From: Nanohaloarchaea archaeon PL-Br10_U2g5
GTDB lineage: Archaea; Halobacteriota; Halobacteria; Halobacteriales; Haloferacaceae
DNA length: 37,669 nucleotides
NCBI GenBank assembly: GCA_001564205.1
Contig: LKMY01000001.1
Span: forward strand, 1-37,669
Direction of reading: 5' to 3'
This document shows positions 14,467 to 23,674 of this stretch, in pieces. The first letter of the stretch is position 1. The number at the start of each line of letters is the position of its first letter. Made by a program: the position numbers and the translations under genes. Below the pieces are notes generated by a model, which was given only the letters and a program-made list of their open reading frames with translations, was not told the DNA's origin and did no database searches.

Positions 14467-15506
14467 CGCCCCTGGCTCACCCCACGCCGACGCACGATGC
14501 CGGCGTTGTTCGCGACGTTCTCGGCTATCACCCGAAACGCGTCTGCGGTCTCGCCCTCGTCTAAGACCACAGGTTCACCGTCGTCTCCGCCGGTCCGGAC
14601 CGCCGGGTCGAGCGGGACGCCGCCGAGAAACGGCAGGTCGTGCTCCTGTGCCAACCCCTTCCCGCCGCCGGAGCCGAATATCTCGTGGAAGCCGCCGCAG
14701 TCCGGACATCGGAACCCGGACATGTTCTCGGCGATACCCAACACGTTCGTATCGTGTTTGCCGAACATCCGGAGCCCCTTCACCGCGTCGTCGAGCGCGA
14801 CCGCTTGAGGGGTGGTGACGATGACGGCGCCTGTCAGCGGGAGCGTCTGAAGAATCGTGAGCTGTGTGTCGCCAGTTCCCGGCGGGAGATCCAGTATCAG
14901 ATAATCGAGATCGCCCCACTCGACGTCCTCGACGAGCTGAGTGAGTATCTTGTGGACCATCGGGCCACGCCAGATGACGGGGTCGTCCTCGCCGGTGAGA
15001 AACGCCATGCTCATCAGCTTCACGCCGAACCGTTCGGGCGGGACGATCGTCTCCCCGTCGGTCTGCGGGCGCTCCTCTGCGGAGACCATCCGCGGGACGT
15101 TCGGTCCGTACACGTCGGCGTCGAAGAGTCCGACGCGGGCGCCGAGCGCGGAGAGTCCGGCAGCGATGTTGACGGCCATCGTCGATTTCCCGACTCCCCC
15201 CTTTCCAGAGGCGACCGCAATGACGTTTTTTACGCCGGGAAGCACCTGTTCGTCGAGTCCGAGGTCGTCCGAAATCGACGCCGACAGCGAGACGTCGAGC
15301 CCGGTGTCTGAGAGCGCTTCGCGAACGTCGTCGGCGATCGCCGACTCATGTGGCGAAAAGGGTGCGCCGAGCGCCAGCGAGATGTGGAGTGTCCCTTCGC
15401 GCTCGTCGAGTTCGATGTCGTTGATCAGACCGAGCGAGACGATGTCGCCGCCGAGATCCGGATCCGGCACGTCCCCGAGCCGCTCCCGTACGTCCGCTTC
15501 GTTCAT
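14463..15506 (-). CDS. mrp: Mrp/NBP35-family P-loop ATPase, Fe-S cluster carrier (ApbC)
   Basis: A 347-residue Fe-S cluster carrier ATPase. An N-terminal MIP18/DUF59 domain (about 1-80, DVRERLGDVPDPDLGGDIVSLGLI) is joined to a deviant Walker A GKGGVGKST at 101-109, with DADVYGPNVPRM (about 129-140), LILDLPPGTGDTQL (203-216) and the cluster-bridging C267-P-D-C270. This order is standard for archaeal Mrp. It acts in the cytosol to pass [4Fe-4S] clusters to apoproteins. A TATA-like CCCTTATTCG lies about 27 bases before the ATG at 15506, so it starts its own leaderless transcript although it follows ipk after only 48 bases. Confidence 0.96.
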   Translation of the reverse strand: MNEADVRERLGDVPDPDLGGDIVSLGLINDIELDEREGTLHISLALGAPFSPHESAIADDVREALSDTGLDVSLSASISDDLGLDEQVLPGVKNVIAVASGKGGVGKSTMAVNIAAGLSALGARVGLFDADVYGPNVPRMVSAEERPQTDGETIVPPERFGVKLMSMAFLTGEDDPVIWRGPMVHKILTQLVEDVEWGDLDYLILDLPPGTGDTQLTILQTLPLTGAVIVTTPQAVALDDAVKGLRMFGKHDTNVLGIAENMSGFRCPDCGGFHEIFGSGGGKGLAQEHDLPFLGGVPLDPAVRTGGDDGEPVVLDEGETADAFRVIAENVANNAGIVRRRGVSQGR

Positions 15507-15528
15507 GCCCGAAGGGAGGGTGGTGAGT

Positions 15529-15538
15529 CGAATAAGGG
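15529..15538 (-). promoter_or_regulatory. TATA-like element of mrp
   Basis: CCCTTATTCG on the minus strand is centred about 27 bases before the mrp ATG at 15506 and sits in the 48-base gap between ipk and mrp. Confidence 0.45.
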
Positions 15539-15554
15539 TTCTGTCCCCCTCCAG

Positions 15555-16397
15555 TCAATCGATCCGCGTCCCGGGATCGCCGCCGCGGAGAAACGAGTCC
15601 AGTCCGTCCGCCCCGAACACGTACGCCGGCGCGTCCAGTGCCAACAGCTCCCGGACTTTCGCCGCCATACCGCCGGAGACGTCGGTCGTGTCGCTCGCAC
15701 CGAGTACGTCTGCAACGGCGTCGAACTCGTCGATGGCGGGAATTACCTCGCGCTCTCCCGGTCCGTCGTCGTCCCCTGCTCCGTCGGCTCCGTCGAGAAC
15801 GCCCGGAACGGTCGAGCAGACACCGACGCGTCGAGCGGCCAGTCTCGCGGCCAGTTCGACCACGAGCTCGTCGCCAGAGACGACGGTAACCCCTTCTCCG
15901 GCGGTCGCGACCCCGTCGCCGTGGAGAACGGGAACGAACCCCTCGTCGAGCAGCGTCTCCGTCGAGGCGAGCGGGAGATCGAGGTCCCCGTCGGGCCCGT
16001 CGCGCCGGGCCGACAGCGACAGCGGATGTACGGGGATCGCAGACACGCCACGGCTGTGAAGCCGGGAGAGAACGAGTCCGTTCAGCGTCGTCATCGCGCC
16101 GTGGATATCCATCACTGCTCCGGCGTCGTGAGTTCCTGCGGTCGTCGAGACGCCGTGCTCGCTGGCGTGGTGGTGACCGAAGCTTCCGCCGCCGTGGACG
16201 ATGACGAGTCGGTCGACCGCACCGTCGGTCAGCGCGCCCGAAATCACATCACAGGCCGCGTCGAGCGCCGGCCCGTCGAGCGTCTCCGGACGGTCCTTTT
16301 CAGTGATCAGGCTGCCCCCGAGCTTGAGCACGACTGGCGGGGCCGCGGCGTCGGAGTTGGGGCCGGAGCCGGCGACCCCGGATCCGCCACCCGTCAC
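15555..16397 (-). CDS. Isopentenyl phosphate kinase
   Basis: An amino-acid-kinase-fold enzyme (280 residues) that phosphorylates isopentenyl phosphate to IPP in the archaeal mevalonate pathway. Signatures are VVLKLGGSLITEKD (about 22-35), VHGGGSFGHHHASEHG with the catalytic His of the GSFGH motif at about residue 75, VPVLHGDGVATAGEGVTVVSGDELV, and TDVSGGMAAKVRELLAL near the end. No ATG is suitably placed. The GTG at 16395-16397 overlaps the mevalonate kinase stop as GTGA, which gives coupled translation. The upstream frame back to 16574 lies inside the kinase gene and is a shadow. An Asp/Gly-rich insert around residue 218 (GADGAGDDDGPGE) is a typical halophilic loop. Confidence 0.93.
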   Translation of the reverse strand: MTGGGSGVAGSGPNSDAAAPPVVLKLGGSLITEKDRPETLDGPALDAACDVISGALTDGAVDRLVIVHGGGSFGHHHASEHGVSTTAGTHDAGAVMDIHGAMTTLNGLVLSRLHSRGVSAIPVHPLSLSARRDGPDGDLDLPLASTETLLDEGFVPVLHGDGVATAGEGVTVVSGDELVVELAARLAARRVGVCSTVPGVLDGADGAGDDDGPGEREVIPAIDEFDAVADVLGASDTTDVSGGMAAKVRELLALDAPAYVFGADGLDSFLRGGDPGTRID

Positions 16398-17410
16398 GAC
16401 TCGACCACCCGAACGCCCTCCGTCGCCAGCTCCGCGCGGAACGACTCCTCGCACTCTTGTGTGAACGAGAGCGCCGTCTCCGTCGCGTCGTCCGCGTCGA
16501 GGGCGACGATACAGCCGCCGCCGCCCGCGCCAGTGAGCTTCGCGCCGTTTGCGCCCGCGTCGCGTGCGGCCCACACCATCGAATCCAAGGAGCGTGCCGA
16601 GACGCCGAGCGCCGAGAGCAGCCCGTGATTGAAGTCCAGTAATTCGCCGAGTTCAGTGAGGAGCTCTCGGCTCGGGTCGACGCCGGGAGTCGCGTCCGCG
16701 AGCAGCGTTTCGCCGGTCCGAACGACGTCGCCGATCGACCGGACCGTGTCGGCGGCGAATCGGTACTCGTCACGTAGCTCGCCGACGCCCGCGACGAGTT
16801 CACCGGTGTCGCCTGCACCCCCGTCGAAACCGACGACGAACGGGAGATTCGGTGCGTCGATCGGTTCGCAGTCGTCGCCTTCGACGCGGACCGCTCCACC
16901 CATCGTCGAACAGAAGGTGTCCGCCCGAGACGCCTGCCCGTCTTGGACTTCGAACTCCGCGCGATACGCGCGGTCGGCTAACTCCCGGCGGTCGAGCTGC
17001 TCGCCGAGCGCGCGGGTCGCCGCGTCGATCCCGGCGACGACGACCGCTGCCGACGAGCCGAGCCCGGCACCGAGTGGAATCTCGCTTTCGACGGTGATAT
17101 CGAAGCCGGCATCGGGCGCGTCGGCGGCGGCCCGCGCCTGTCTGACCGCGGCGTCGACGTATCCCATCGCGGCCTCGACGAGCGGCGTCGGCACGTCGAC
17201 GTCGGGGTGATCGCCGGTTCCACCGGAGTACTCGACAGTAAACCCGTTGAGCGAGAGGTCCTCCGCCTCGACGCGGATGTGGTCGTCCTCGCGAGGTTCG
17301 GCGGTCACCGTGGCCCGTCGCTCGATCGCCGCGGGTACGGCGGGCTCACCGTAGACGACGGCGTGTTCGCCGAAGAGATACACTTTCCCCGGCGCTTCAC
17401 AGACAGTCAT
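16394..17410 (-). CDS. mvk: Mevalonate kinase
   Basis: A GHMP kinase of 338 residues that phosphorylates mevalonate for isoprenoid (archaeal lipid) synthesis. Features are APGKVYLFGEHAVVYGEPA at residues 5-23, the ATP-binding ESEIPLGAGLGSSAAVVVAG (about 109-128), and the C-terminal GHMP motif AKLTGAGGGGCIVALD. The ATG at 17408-17410 starts the family sequence MTVCEAPGK; the longer frame begins at a GTG (17422). It follows rps2 after 111 bases on the same strand and overlaps ipk. It may be read through from the ribosomal operon or use a promoter in the gap: a CTTTTCC element lies at about 17498. Confidence 0.95.
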   Translation of the reverse strand: MTVCEAPGKVYLFGEHAVVYGEPAVPAAIERRATVTAEPREDDHIRVEAEDLSLNGFTVEYSGGTGDHPDVDVPTPLVEAAMGYVDAAVRQARAAADAPDAGFDITVESEIPLGAGLGSSAAVVVAGIDAATRALGEQLDRRELADRAYRAEFEVQDGQASRADTFCSTMGGAVRVEGDDCEPIDAPNLPFVVGFDGGAGDTGELVAGVGELRDEYRFAADTVRSIGDVVRTGETLLADATPGVDPSRELLTELGELLDFNHGLLSALGVSARSLDSMVWAARDAGANGAKLTGAGGGGCIVALDADDATETALSFTQECEESFRAELATEGVRVVES

Positions 17411-17521
17411 ACTCGTCTCCACTCTCTGGGGGCTTACAGGCGTTGCGCTTGCGGAGTCACCAACGCGGGCGCGGCTACCGAAACCGAGAGCTGGAAAAGT
17501 CGAACTCGAACGTCGGCCGCG

Positions 17522-18331
17522 TTACAGTTCGTCCTCGAAGTCGTCGAGGGCGAAGACGGTGTCGGCGCCGCGGCGGTCGAGCGTCTCGTTGGCGAGCAGC
17601 CAGTAGACGACAGACAGCGCGCGTCGACCCTTGTTGTTCGTCGGGATGACGAGGTCGACGTTCGACAGCTGGTTATTCGAGTCGCACATCGCGATGACCG
17701 GGATGCCGACCGTGATGGCCTCTTTGACGGCCTGCGCGTCGCCGATCGGGTCGGTGACGACCACGATATCCGGCTCGATATAGCCGGCGTAGTCGGGGTT
17801 CGTTAACGTTCCGGGAATGAATCGCCCGGTCCGGGCGCGAGCTCCGATGGCGTCGGCGAACTTCTCGGCCGGGAACCGGCCGTACTGCCGCGAGGACGTG
17901 ACGAGGATCTGCTCCGGATTGTAGTTCGAAAGGAAGTCCGCGGCGGTGCGGATGCGCTGGTCCGTCGTACTCACGTCGAGCACGTACAGCCCGTCGTCAC
18001 GGACGCGGTGGATGAACCGCTCCATATCCTTCGTCTTCTGTTGGGTTCCGATGTGGACCCCGGCCGAGAGGTAATCCTCGACGGGGATCAGCAGGTCGAC
18101 GTCGTCGTCCGGCATGACGTCGTCATCGAACGGGGAGGCGTCCTCCTCGTCCGCCGCGTCATCGACTGCGCCGTCGTCTGTCGGGTCCGCAGTCTCGGCC
18201 TCGGCGGGTGCCTCCTCAGCAGCCGCGTCGGCGGTCGGTTCCTCGGTCGTGTCGGTCTCTTCCTCGACGGCGTCGACCGCCTCGGTCTCGGCGTCTTCGT
18301 CGAGTTCGACCGCGTCGTTGTCTTCCGTCAT
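17522..18331 (-). CDS. rps2: 30S ribosomal protein uS2 with long acidic N-terminal extension
   Basis: The core S2 fold begins at about residue 78 ([29 protein letters not shown]) and runs to the end, with [53 protein letters not shown] and [16 protein letters not shown]. The first 75 or so residues are an Asp/Glu/Ala/Thr-rich, probably disordered tail without homology to other S2 proteins. Such tails are usual in haloarchaeal ribosomal proteins, but this one is long. It lies 16 bases after enolase in the same operon. Confidence 0.97.
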   Translation of the reverse strand: MTEDNDAVELDEDAETEAVDAVEEETDTTEEPTADAAAEEAPAEAETADPTDDGAVDDAADEEDASPFDDDVMPDDDVDLLIPVEDYLSAGVHIGTQQKTKDMERFIHRVRDDGLYVLDVSTTDQRIRTAADFLSNYNPEQILVTSSRQYGRFPAEKFADAIGARARTGRFIPGTLTNPDYAGYIEPDIVVVTDPIGDAQAVKEAITVGIPVIAMCDSNNQLSNVDLVIPTNNKGRRALSVVYWLLANETLDRRGADTVFALDDFEDEL

Positions 18332-18347
18332 GCGTGGTGTCGATCCG

Positions 18348-19550
18348 TCATACCGCGTCGTCCGCGATGCGGATCAGTTCGTTCAGCTTGGCGGTTCGCT
18401 CGCCGCCGACCGTTCCGGTCTTGATGAATCCGGCGTCGGTCGCCACGGCGAGGTGTGCGATAGTCGTGTCTTCGGTCTCGCCCGAGCGGTGCGAGATGGC
18501 ACACTCCATGTCGTTTCGGTGGGCGAGTTCGACCGCGTCGAACGCGTCCGACAGCGTCCCGATCTGGTTCGGCTTGATCAGGATGCTGTTGGCCGCGCCG
18601 ACGTCGATCCCCTCCTGGAGCCGCTCGACGTTAGTGACGAACAGGTCGTCACCGCAGATCAGCGTCCGATCGCCGACCCGGTCGGTCAGCTCCGTGAACG
18701 CCTCGTAATCGTTCTCGTCGAAGGGGTCCTCGACGTACGCGAGGTCGTACTCGTCGACGAGTTCGGCCATGTACTCCACCTGCTCGGCGCTCGTTTTCGT
18801 CTCGTCGCCGTACACGTACACCTCTCGCTCGTCGTCGTACAGCTCTGCGGCCGCCACGTCGAGCCCGAAGCGGATCTCGAAGCCCACCTCGCTCTCGACG
18901 CGGTCGACGGCCTCCTCGACGACCTCGAACGCGTCTGCGTCCGAGATCGGTGGCGCCCACGCGCCCTCGTCGCCTTTCGCCGCCGGGACGCCGCGCTCGT
19001 CGAGCACGTCCGCGACCGCCGCGTGGACCGCGGCGTTCGCGAAGACGGCCTCCGAGACGCTGGGTGCGCCGACCGGGGCAGAGAGGAACTCCTGGATGTG
19101 GGTCGCCTCTTTGGCGTGCTCCCCGCCGCCGACGACGTTGCCGAGCGGAGTCGGGAAGTTCTGTCCGCGGAACGCGCCACCGAGGTGCTGGTACAGCGGC
19201 GCACCGAGCACGTCTGCGGCGGCCTTCGCGGTCGCCATCGATATCGCGACCGCGCTGTTTGCGCCGATAGCCGAGAAGTCGTCGGTGCCGTCGGCCGCGC
19301 GCAACGCGTTGTCGACGGCGCGCTGATCGCCTGCGTACAACCCTTCGAGGCGCGGGACCGCGTGCTCCCGTGCGTTTGCGATCGACTCGCTGGCCGGGAG
19401 CTCGATCGCCTCGTACTCACCGGTGGACGCCCCGCTCGGGGCCGCGCCGCGGCCGAAGCCGCCGGATTCGGTGAGCACGTCGGCCTCGACAGTCGCGTTT
19501 CCGCGCGAGTCAAGCACGCGACGCAGCGAGATGCTGGTAATTCGTGTCAT
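18348..19550 (-). CDS. eno: Enolase (phosphopyruvate hydratase)
   Basis: This 400-residue enzyme interconverts 2-phosphoglycerate and phosphoenolpyruvate. It shows [14 protein letters not shown] (about 12-25), [11 protein letters not shown] (38-48), VGGGEHA with the magnesium-loop region, [12 protein letters not shown] (metal Glu/Asp), [11 protein letters not shown], the catalytic Lys in [14 protein letters not shown], and [18 protein letters not shown]. The ATG shares its A with the stop of rpoK (TAATG). Linkage of enolase to the RNA polymerase K/N and ribosomal genes is an old haloarchaeal arrangement that places glycolysis under growth-rate control. Confidence 0.97.
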   Translation of the reverse strand: MTRITSISLRRVLDSRGNATVEADVLTESGGFGRGAAPSGASTGEYEAIELPASESIANAREHAVPRLEGLYAGDQRAVDNALRAADGTDDFSAIGANSAVAISMATAKAAADVLGAPLYQHLGGAFRGQNFPTPLGNVVGGGEHAKEATHIQEFLSAPVGAPSVSEAVFANAAVHAAVADVLDERGVPAAKGDEGAWAPPISDADAFEVVEEAVDRVESEVGFEIRFGLDVAAAELYDDEREVYVYGDETKTSAEQVEYMAELVDEYDLAYVEDPFDENDYEAFTELTDRVGDRTLICGDDLFVTNVERLQEGIDVGAANSILIKPNQIGTLSDAFDAVELAHRNDMECAISHRSGETEDTTIAHLAVATDAGFIKTGTVGGERTAKLNELIRIADDAV

Positions 19551-19729
19551 TAGTTGGACTCCCTCCGTACTGTGAACGGGAGCGCACCCGCGTCGTACTC
19601 TTCGGCGGCGACGAGGATGGGCTCCGTCTGATTCGTCTCGATCAGCACGGGCGCCCCGTAGGACACCTGCAGCGCTCGTGCGCCGAGGATTCGTGCTTTT
19701 TCGTACCGGTTATATCGTTGTTTTGACAT
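19550..19729 (-). CDS. rpoK: DNA-directed RNA polymerase subunit Rpo6 (RpoK)
   Basis: A 59-residue omega/Rpb6 homologue running from the ATG at 19727-19729 to the TAA at 19550-19552. It has [20 protein letters not shown] near the start and the conserved ALPFTVRRE at the end. It stabilises the largest polymerase subunit. It is two bases after rpoN and overlaps the enolase start by one base (TAATG), so translation of the three is coupled. It is short enough to be missed by a 60-residue length filter. Confidence 0.95.
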   Translation of the reverse strand: MSKQRYNRYEKARILGARALQVSYGAPVLIETNQTEPILVAAEEYDAGALPFTVRRESN

Positions 19730-19731
19730 TG

Positions 19732-19926
19732 TTACTGGTACGGCGAGACGACGTCGACGAGGTCTCGGTGGCTCACCATCATCCGGCGACAGCAGTGCCG
19801 GTCGACGCCGAGTTCGTCGAGGACCTCACCGGGGTCTTCGTCGCCTTCACGGGCGCGCTCTTTGAACTCTTCCCAGTGTTCACCCACAACGTTGCCGCAC
19901 GTGAAACATCGGACGGGGATCATCAT
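19732..19926 (-). CDS. rpoN: DNA-directed RNA polymerase subunit Rpo10 (RpoN)
   Basis: This is the Rpb10 homologue, 64 residues. It opens [21 protein letters not shown], with the zinc ligands C7 and C10, and the second pair is CCRRMM near residues 45-46, the family signature. It is an assembly platform for the RpoD/RpoL heterodimer. The start could be either of the two adjacent ATG codons (19924-19926 or 19921-19923). It lies 12 bases after rps9. Confidence 0.97.
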   Translation of the reverse strand: MMIPVRCFTCGNVVGEHWEEFKERAREGDEDPGEVLDELGVDRHCCRRMMVSHRDLVDVVSPYQ

Positions 19927-19938
19927 GACTGGATCACC

Positions 19939-20337
19939 TCAGCGGTAGGATTTCTGGTAACGAGCGCGTGCACCGGGTCCGCCCCACTTCTTGGGTTCGG
20001 ACTGGCGCACGTCGTTGACCAGCAGCGTGCGATCGAAGTTCATGTACGCGTCGCGCAGCTCGGCGTCGCCGAGGTGCTGGACGAGACCGCGTGCGATGGC
20101 GGTCCGAGTCGCGTCCGCCTGCCCGCTGAAGCCGCCGCCCTCGACGCTGATATCGATATCGACGCCGTTGCGGAGCTCCTCGCCCGCGATGCGGAACGGC
20201 TCAAGCATCTTGAGTCGCGCCTGTTCCGGTTCGACCAGCTCGACTGGCTGGGAGTTGATGCGAACGCGGCCGGCACCGTCGCGCACGGTGGCGCGGGCGA
20301 CGGCCGTCTTCTTCTTGCCTGAGGTGTTAGTTACCAT
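19939..20337 (-). CDS. rps9: 30S ribosomal protein uS9
   Basis: 132 residues with the S9 signature: [19 protein letters not shown] at the start, the central [23 protein letters not shown] (about 64-86) and the tRNA-contacting C-terminal tail [17 protein letters not shown] that reaches the P site. The gene overlaps the end of rpl13 by seven bases (ATGGTAA), giving coupled translation. Confidence 0.97.
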   Translation of the reverse strand: MVTNTSGKKKTAVARATVRDGAGRVRINSQPVELVEPEQARLKMLEPFRIAGEELRNGVDIDISVEGGGFSGQADATRTAIARGLVQHLGDAELRDAYMNFDRTLLVNDVRQSEPKKWGGPGARARYQKSYR

Positions 20338-20780
20338 GTGACGTTGGCTCCCAGAGACTCGGAGATCGCTCCGATCGTCGTGAATTTGATGTTCGAGAGG
20401 CGGTCGAGCGACGTGTCGTCGAGGACGACGCTCTCGACGTCCTCGTCGCGCTCGTAGGGGTTTCCGACGTACACGCGTACGTTCTCGAGCGCCTCGCGGC
20501 CGTCTTCCGTCTTGTACGGTAGCATGCCGCGGATGGCACGCTTGAAGATCCGGTCCGGGCGCTTCGGGTAGTACGGTCCGCTGTCGGAGCCGAGCTCCGC
20601 GCGGGTGTGGTACGTCTCCATCGTCGCCTCCTCGTTGCCAGTGATAACCGCGTGCTCGGCGTTGACGACGGCGACGGTCTCGCCGTTGAGGACGCGCTGA
20701 GCGACCTTCGACGAGACGCGACCGAGGATGCAGTCGCGGGCGTCGACGACGACGTCCGCGTCGATCTTTGCGAGACTCAT
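20331..20780 (-). CDS. rpl13: 50S ribosomal protein uL13
   Basis: 149 residues, opening [21 protein letters not shown], with the L13 features [52 protein letters not shown] and VYVGNP. Its ATG overlaps the rpl18e stop by four bases and its end overlaps rps9. In haloarchaea L13 is encoded next to L18e and S9, as here. Confidence 0.97.
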   Translation of the reverse strand: MSLAKIDADVVVDARDCILGRVSSKVAQRVLNGETVAVVNAEHAVITGNEEATMETYHTRAELGSDSGPYYPKRPDRIFKRAIRGMLPYKTEDGREALENVRVYVGNPYERDEDVESVVLDDTSLDRLSNIKFTTIGAISESLGANVTW

Positions 20781-21130
20781 CGAATCACCCGGACGTTGCT
20801 GCCTTCGGGGTTCTGTTCAACGAACTGTTCAAGCGACACCGCTTCGCCGGCCTGTTCGATCTTCGTGCGGGCGGTACCCGAGAAGTCGACGGCGGCGACG
20901 GTGACGTTCTTTTCGAGCACACCGCTGCCCAGCACCTTGCCGGGGACGACGACCGTCTCGTCTTCCTGAGCGTACCGTTCGATGCGGCCCAGGTTGACCT
21001 CAGCGTGCGTGCGCCGTGGCTTCTCGAGTCGGTCCGCGATATCCAGCCATACGTTGGCACCGGAGTCACGGGAGACCGACTTCAAGTCGGCGATGAGGTT
21101 CTGTAGTTTCGGATTCGTCTTGCTACTCAT
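20777..21130 (-). CDS. rpl18e: 50S ribosomal protein eL18 (L18e)
   Basis: 117 residues, [20 protein letters not shown] at the start, [33 protein letters not shown] (about 41-72) and [19 protein letters not shown] at the end, matching archaeal and eukaryotic L18/L18e. It starts 39 bases after tRNA-Leu, so tRNA and mRNA are likely in one primary transcript that tRNA processing cuts. Confidence 0.96.
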   Translation of the reverse strand: MSSKTNPKLQNLIADLKSVSRDSGANVWLDIADRLEKPRRTHAEVNLGRIERYAQEDETVVVPGKVLGSGVLEKNVTVAAVDFSGTARTKIEQAGEAVSLEQFVEQNPEGSNVRVIR

Positions 21131-21169
21131 AGCTGTCCCTCCTGTGTGGAGAGTTTCTGAAAAACGGAG

Positions 21170-21254
21170 TGCAGGGAGCAGGATTTGAACCTGCGGACCT
21201 CTACAGGACAGCGCCCTGAACGCTGCGCCGTTGGCCTGACTTGGCTATCCCTGC
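21170..21254 (-). tRNA. tRNA-Leu (anticodon CAG)
   Basis: On the minus strand the acceptor arms GCAGGGA and TCCCTGC pair fully. The anticodon stem is CAGCG/CGCTG with loop TTCAGGG, so the anticodon is CAG (codon CUG). The variable arm is long (class II), as required for leucine, and the T-arm is CGCAGG-TTCAAAT-CCTGCT. The length is 85 bases with A as discriminator; CCA is not encoded. It sits between rpoD and rpl18e, the known haloarchaeal position of the tRNA-Leu that heads the L18e-L13-S9 operon. Confidence 0.95.
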
Positions 21255-21280
21255 GTGCACTCCTCCGTAATCCGGCTCCC

Positions 21281-21290
21281 TTCAAACCAC
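21281..21290 (-). promoter_or_regulatory. Probable promoter of the tRNA-Leu/L18e operon
   Basis: The minus-strand GTGGTTTGAA is centred about 30 bases before the tRNA-Leu 5' end, in the 167-base gap after rpoD. The match to a TATA box is modest, but the gap and position support a second transcription start here. Confidence 0.4.
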
Positions 21291-21421
21291 TTTCGGTCCC
21301 GCGGTCGGCGGAACGACCCGACGCGGCATCGACTGGCGATGCGACGGTCGGTCGGTGTTCGGCGTCGCGACTACGAGCAGGGGCGAGCGCCGATCGGGTG
21401 GTTCGAAGGTCCGTCATTACG

Positions 21422-22174
21422 TTATACTGCGACTTTCGTCTGTAGTTCGTCCGCGCGCTCCTCGATGGAGTCAATCGCGCGGAGCAGCAGTTCTTCGGCG
21501 CTGAACGAGCCGTCCGTCTCGATGTGGAAGACGAACGCGCCGGGGACATCCTCGACGCTGACTTCCTTTCCGGGGTATTTCTTCGAGAGGTCGTTGTCGA
21601 ACTCATCCGTGAGCACGACGTCTCCGTCCGGCGTCTCGATGACGCCCCGGAGAATCCGCGGCTCTTCGTCGTCGAACTCGCCGAGGTCGCCCTCGACAGA
21701 GACTCGCTGAAGGTGGCGGTAGCCGACCGAGACACCACCCTGATGTTTGGCGTGCTCCTTGCCGGAGTCGAGCACTGCGGTAGCCTCGAACTCCAGCCGC
21801 TGCCCCTCCTTCAGTTCGATGATCGGAACGTTATCGTCGGCGACTCCGACGAGCGGGTCTGCGCTCTCGATGTCGCCCGAGTAGGCCGTCGCCGGTCCTT
21901 CGACGTCCAGCGCGACCGTGACCTCGTCGCCGATCTCGAAGTCGTCGAGCGGGGTCGACAGGGGGATGAGCCCCAAGCGAAGCCCGATCATCTCGTCGAA
22001 CATGACGGAGGAGTTCTCGACGAAACTGACCGTGTCGATCGAGAACGTCGGGACGTCGGCGATCATCGCGCGGCGGATGCCGTTCGCGAACGCCGGCGTG
22101 AGCCCGCGGATCAGCACCCGCGCGCTTCGTTCGTCCCGTTCGACGTACTCAACGTCGAAATCTGCTTCCGTCAT
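21422..22174 (-). CDS. rpoD: DNA-directed RNA polymerase subunit Rpo3 (RpoD)
   Basis: 250 residues, the Rpb3/alpha-like assembly subunit. It shows [30 protein letters not shown] (about 20-49), the alpha motif, followed by the insertion domain and [29 protein letters not shown]. No cysteine is present anywhere, so the Fe-S cluster found in RpoD of some archaea is absent here. The ATG at 22172-22174 is one base past the rps11 stop; the longer frame (to 22291) only overlaps rps11 and is not coding. Confidence 0.96.
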   Translation of the reverse strand: MTEADFDVEYVERDERSARVLIRGLTPAFANGIRRAMIADVPTFSIDTVSFVENSSVMFDEMIGLRLGLIPLSTPLDDFEIGDEVTVALDVEGPATAYSGDIESADPLVGVADDNVPIIELKEGQRLEFEATAVLDSGKEHAKHQGGVSVGYRHLQRVSVEGDLGEFDDEEPRILRGVIETPDGDVVLTDEFDNDLSKKYPGKEVSVEDVPGAFVFHIETDGSFSAEELLLRAIDSIEERADELQTKVAV

Positions 22175-22175
22175 G

Positions 22176-22565
22176 TCAGACTCGCTTGTTTTTGGGCGCC
22201 TTCGTCCCGTCGTGCGGGATGGGCGTGACGTCCTCGATCCGGCCGATTTCGACGCCGGCACGCGAGAGCGCGCGGATCGTCGCCTGTGCACCCGGACCGG
22301 TGGACTTGTTGAGGTTGCCGCCGGGGCCGCGCACGCGAACGTGCACGCCCTCCAAGCCGGCGTCCTTGACGCGCTCGGCGACGACCTCCGCCATCTGCAT
22401 GGCGGCGTACGGCGACGCCTCGTCGCGGTTCTGTTTCACCACGGTGCCGCCGGACGATTTGGCGATCGTCTCGGCGCCCGTCTCGTCGGTGACCGTGATG
22501 AGCGTGTTGTTGAACGATGCGTACACGTGGGCGATGCCCCACTTTCCGTCCTCGGATTCACTCAT
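22176..22565 (-). CDS. rps11: 30S ribosomal protein uS11
   Basis: 129 residues with [19 protein letters not shown] (about 9-27), [52 protein letters not shown] (74-103) and the C-terminal [17 protein letters not shown], all S11 hallmarks. It is part of the S13-S4-S11-RpoD operon, 6 bases after rps4. Confidence 0.97.
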   Translation of the reverse strand: MSESEDGKWGIAHVYASFNNTLITVTDETGAETIAKSSGGTVVKQNRDEASPYAAMQMAEVVAERVKDAGLEGVHVRVRGPGGNLNKSTGPGAQATIRALSRAGVEIGRIEDVTPIPHDGTKAPKNKRV

Positions 22566-22571
22566 GTTTGG

Positions 22572-23099
22572 TTACTCCTGTGACTCCGCGCGCTCGGGGT
22601 GGAGATCGTCCGCGAGCGGGCTGTTCTCGTCGAAGGCGATGGCGCCTTCGTCGTCCACGTCGACCTTCACCGATGGTCGCGTGACGCGAGCGCCGTTGAC
22701 AGTGATATGGCCGTGAACGATGAACTGGCGGGCCTGCTGTGTCGAGGACGCGAACCCCTGCCGGTAGGCGATCGTCTGGAGACGACGCTCAAGCAGGTCG
22801 GTCACGTCCAGCGAGAGAACCGCCGAGATGTCGTCGTTGTCGCCGAGAATCCCGATTCGGCGGAGTCGCGTGACGAACTCCGAGCCGAGATCCTGGGCGT
22901 CGTCGACGTCACCCTGCGCCTCACCGAGGAGGCGCCGGGCCTCGCGGCGCATGCTGCGCAGCTCGGACTGTGCGCGCCAGAACTCCTCTTTGTTCTTGAG
23001 ACCGTACCGCGAGAGGAGATCAGACTCCTCGGCGATGCGTTCGCCCTGGTACGGGTGGTTCGGCGTCTCGTAGCCCTTGGTGTTCTTTCCGGTGCTCAT
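22572..23099 (-). CDS. rps4: 30S ribosomal protein uS4
   Basis: 175 residues. The N-terminal MSTGKNTKGYETPNHPYQGERIAEE and LLSRYGLKNKEEFWRAQ are followed by the S4 RNA-binding domain LLERRLQTIAYRQGFASSTQQARQFIVHGHITVNGARVTRPS (about 104-145) and an acidic tail. The ATG overlaps the rps13 stop as ATGA. Confidence 0.97.
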   Translation of the reverse strand: MSTGKNTKGYETPNHPYQGERIAEESDLLSRYGLKNKEEFWRAQSELRSMRREARRLLGEAQGDVDDAQDLGSEFVTRLRRIGILGDNDDISAVLSLDVTDLLERRLQTIAYRQGFASSTQQARQFIVHGHITVNGARVTRPSVKVDVDDEGAIAFDENSPLADDLHPERAESQE

Positions 23100-23617
23100 T
23101 CGTCGTCAGCCTCCGCTTCTTCGGCCATCTCCTCGCGGATCTCCTCGACATTGACGCCGATGGTCCCCTCGGAGCGGCCGGTGGATTTCGTTCGCTGACC
23201 GCGGACCTTCTGACCGCGCTTGTGGCGAACGCCTTTGTACGATTCGATGACCTTCATCCGGTTGATATCGTGGCGGCGCTTCTCGCTAACGTCGGTGCCG
23301 ACGAGGTGCGTCGTCTCTCCGGAGTAGAAGTCGTTCTGTCGGTTCGTCATCCACGACGGGACGTGGTCTGCGAGGTTCTCCGCGATGTCGACCACCGCGT
23401 CGATATCATCCTCGTCGAGGAGGCCGAACGTGGAGTTCCGATCCACGTTCGCCTTCTCGGCGACCAGCCGCGCCGTGCGCGTGCCGATGCCGTCGAGTTC
23501 GGACAGGCTTCGCTCGACCGTCTTCGTCCCGTCGAGGTCTGTGCCCCCGATCCGAACGAAGTACTGGAGATCTTCTTCCTCCTCCGGTGAGTCGTCCTGT
23601 GATTCTTCCGTGCTCAT
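23096..23617 (-). CDS. rps13: 30S ribosomal protein uS13
   Basis: 173 residues. After an acidic extension of about 16 residues come [38 protein letters not shown] (helix-two-turn-helix) and the C-terminal RHDINRMKVIESYKGVRHKRGQKVRGQRTKSTGR basic RNA-binding region. An acidic tail (EEMAEEAEADDE) ends the protein. First protein gene of the operon, 57 bases after tRNA-Ser. Confidence 0.97.
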   Translation of the reverse strand: MSTEESQDDSPEEEEDLQYFVRIGGTDLDGTKTVERSLSELDGIGTRTARLVAEKANVDRNSTFGLLDEDDIDAVVDIAENLADHVPSWMTNRQNDFYSGETTHLVGTDVSEKRRHDINRMKVIESYKGVRHKRGQKVRGQRTKSTGRSEGTIGVNVEEIREEMAEEAEADDE

Positions 23618-23674
23618 GTGTTGGTTGTGGTGAGTTCTACCGGCGCGAATCCGGCGGTACTCGGTCCGTTCGAG

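Noticed and set aside
18114..19553. 479-residue open frame on the plus strand
   Set aside because: It lies wholly antisense to eno and the start of rps2, has Arg/Leu/Val-rich composition unlike halophilic proteins, and is a typical shadow of GC3-rich coding DNA.
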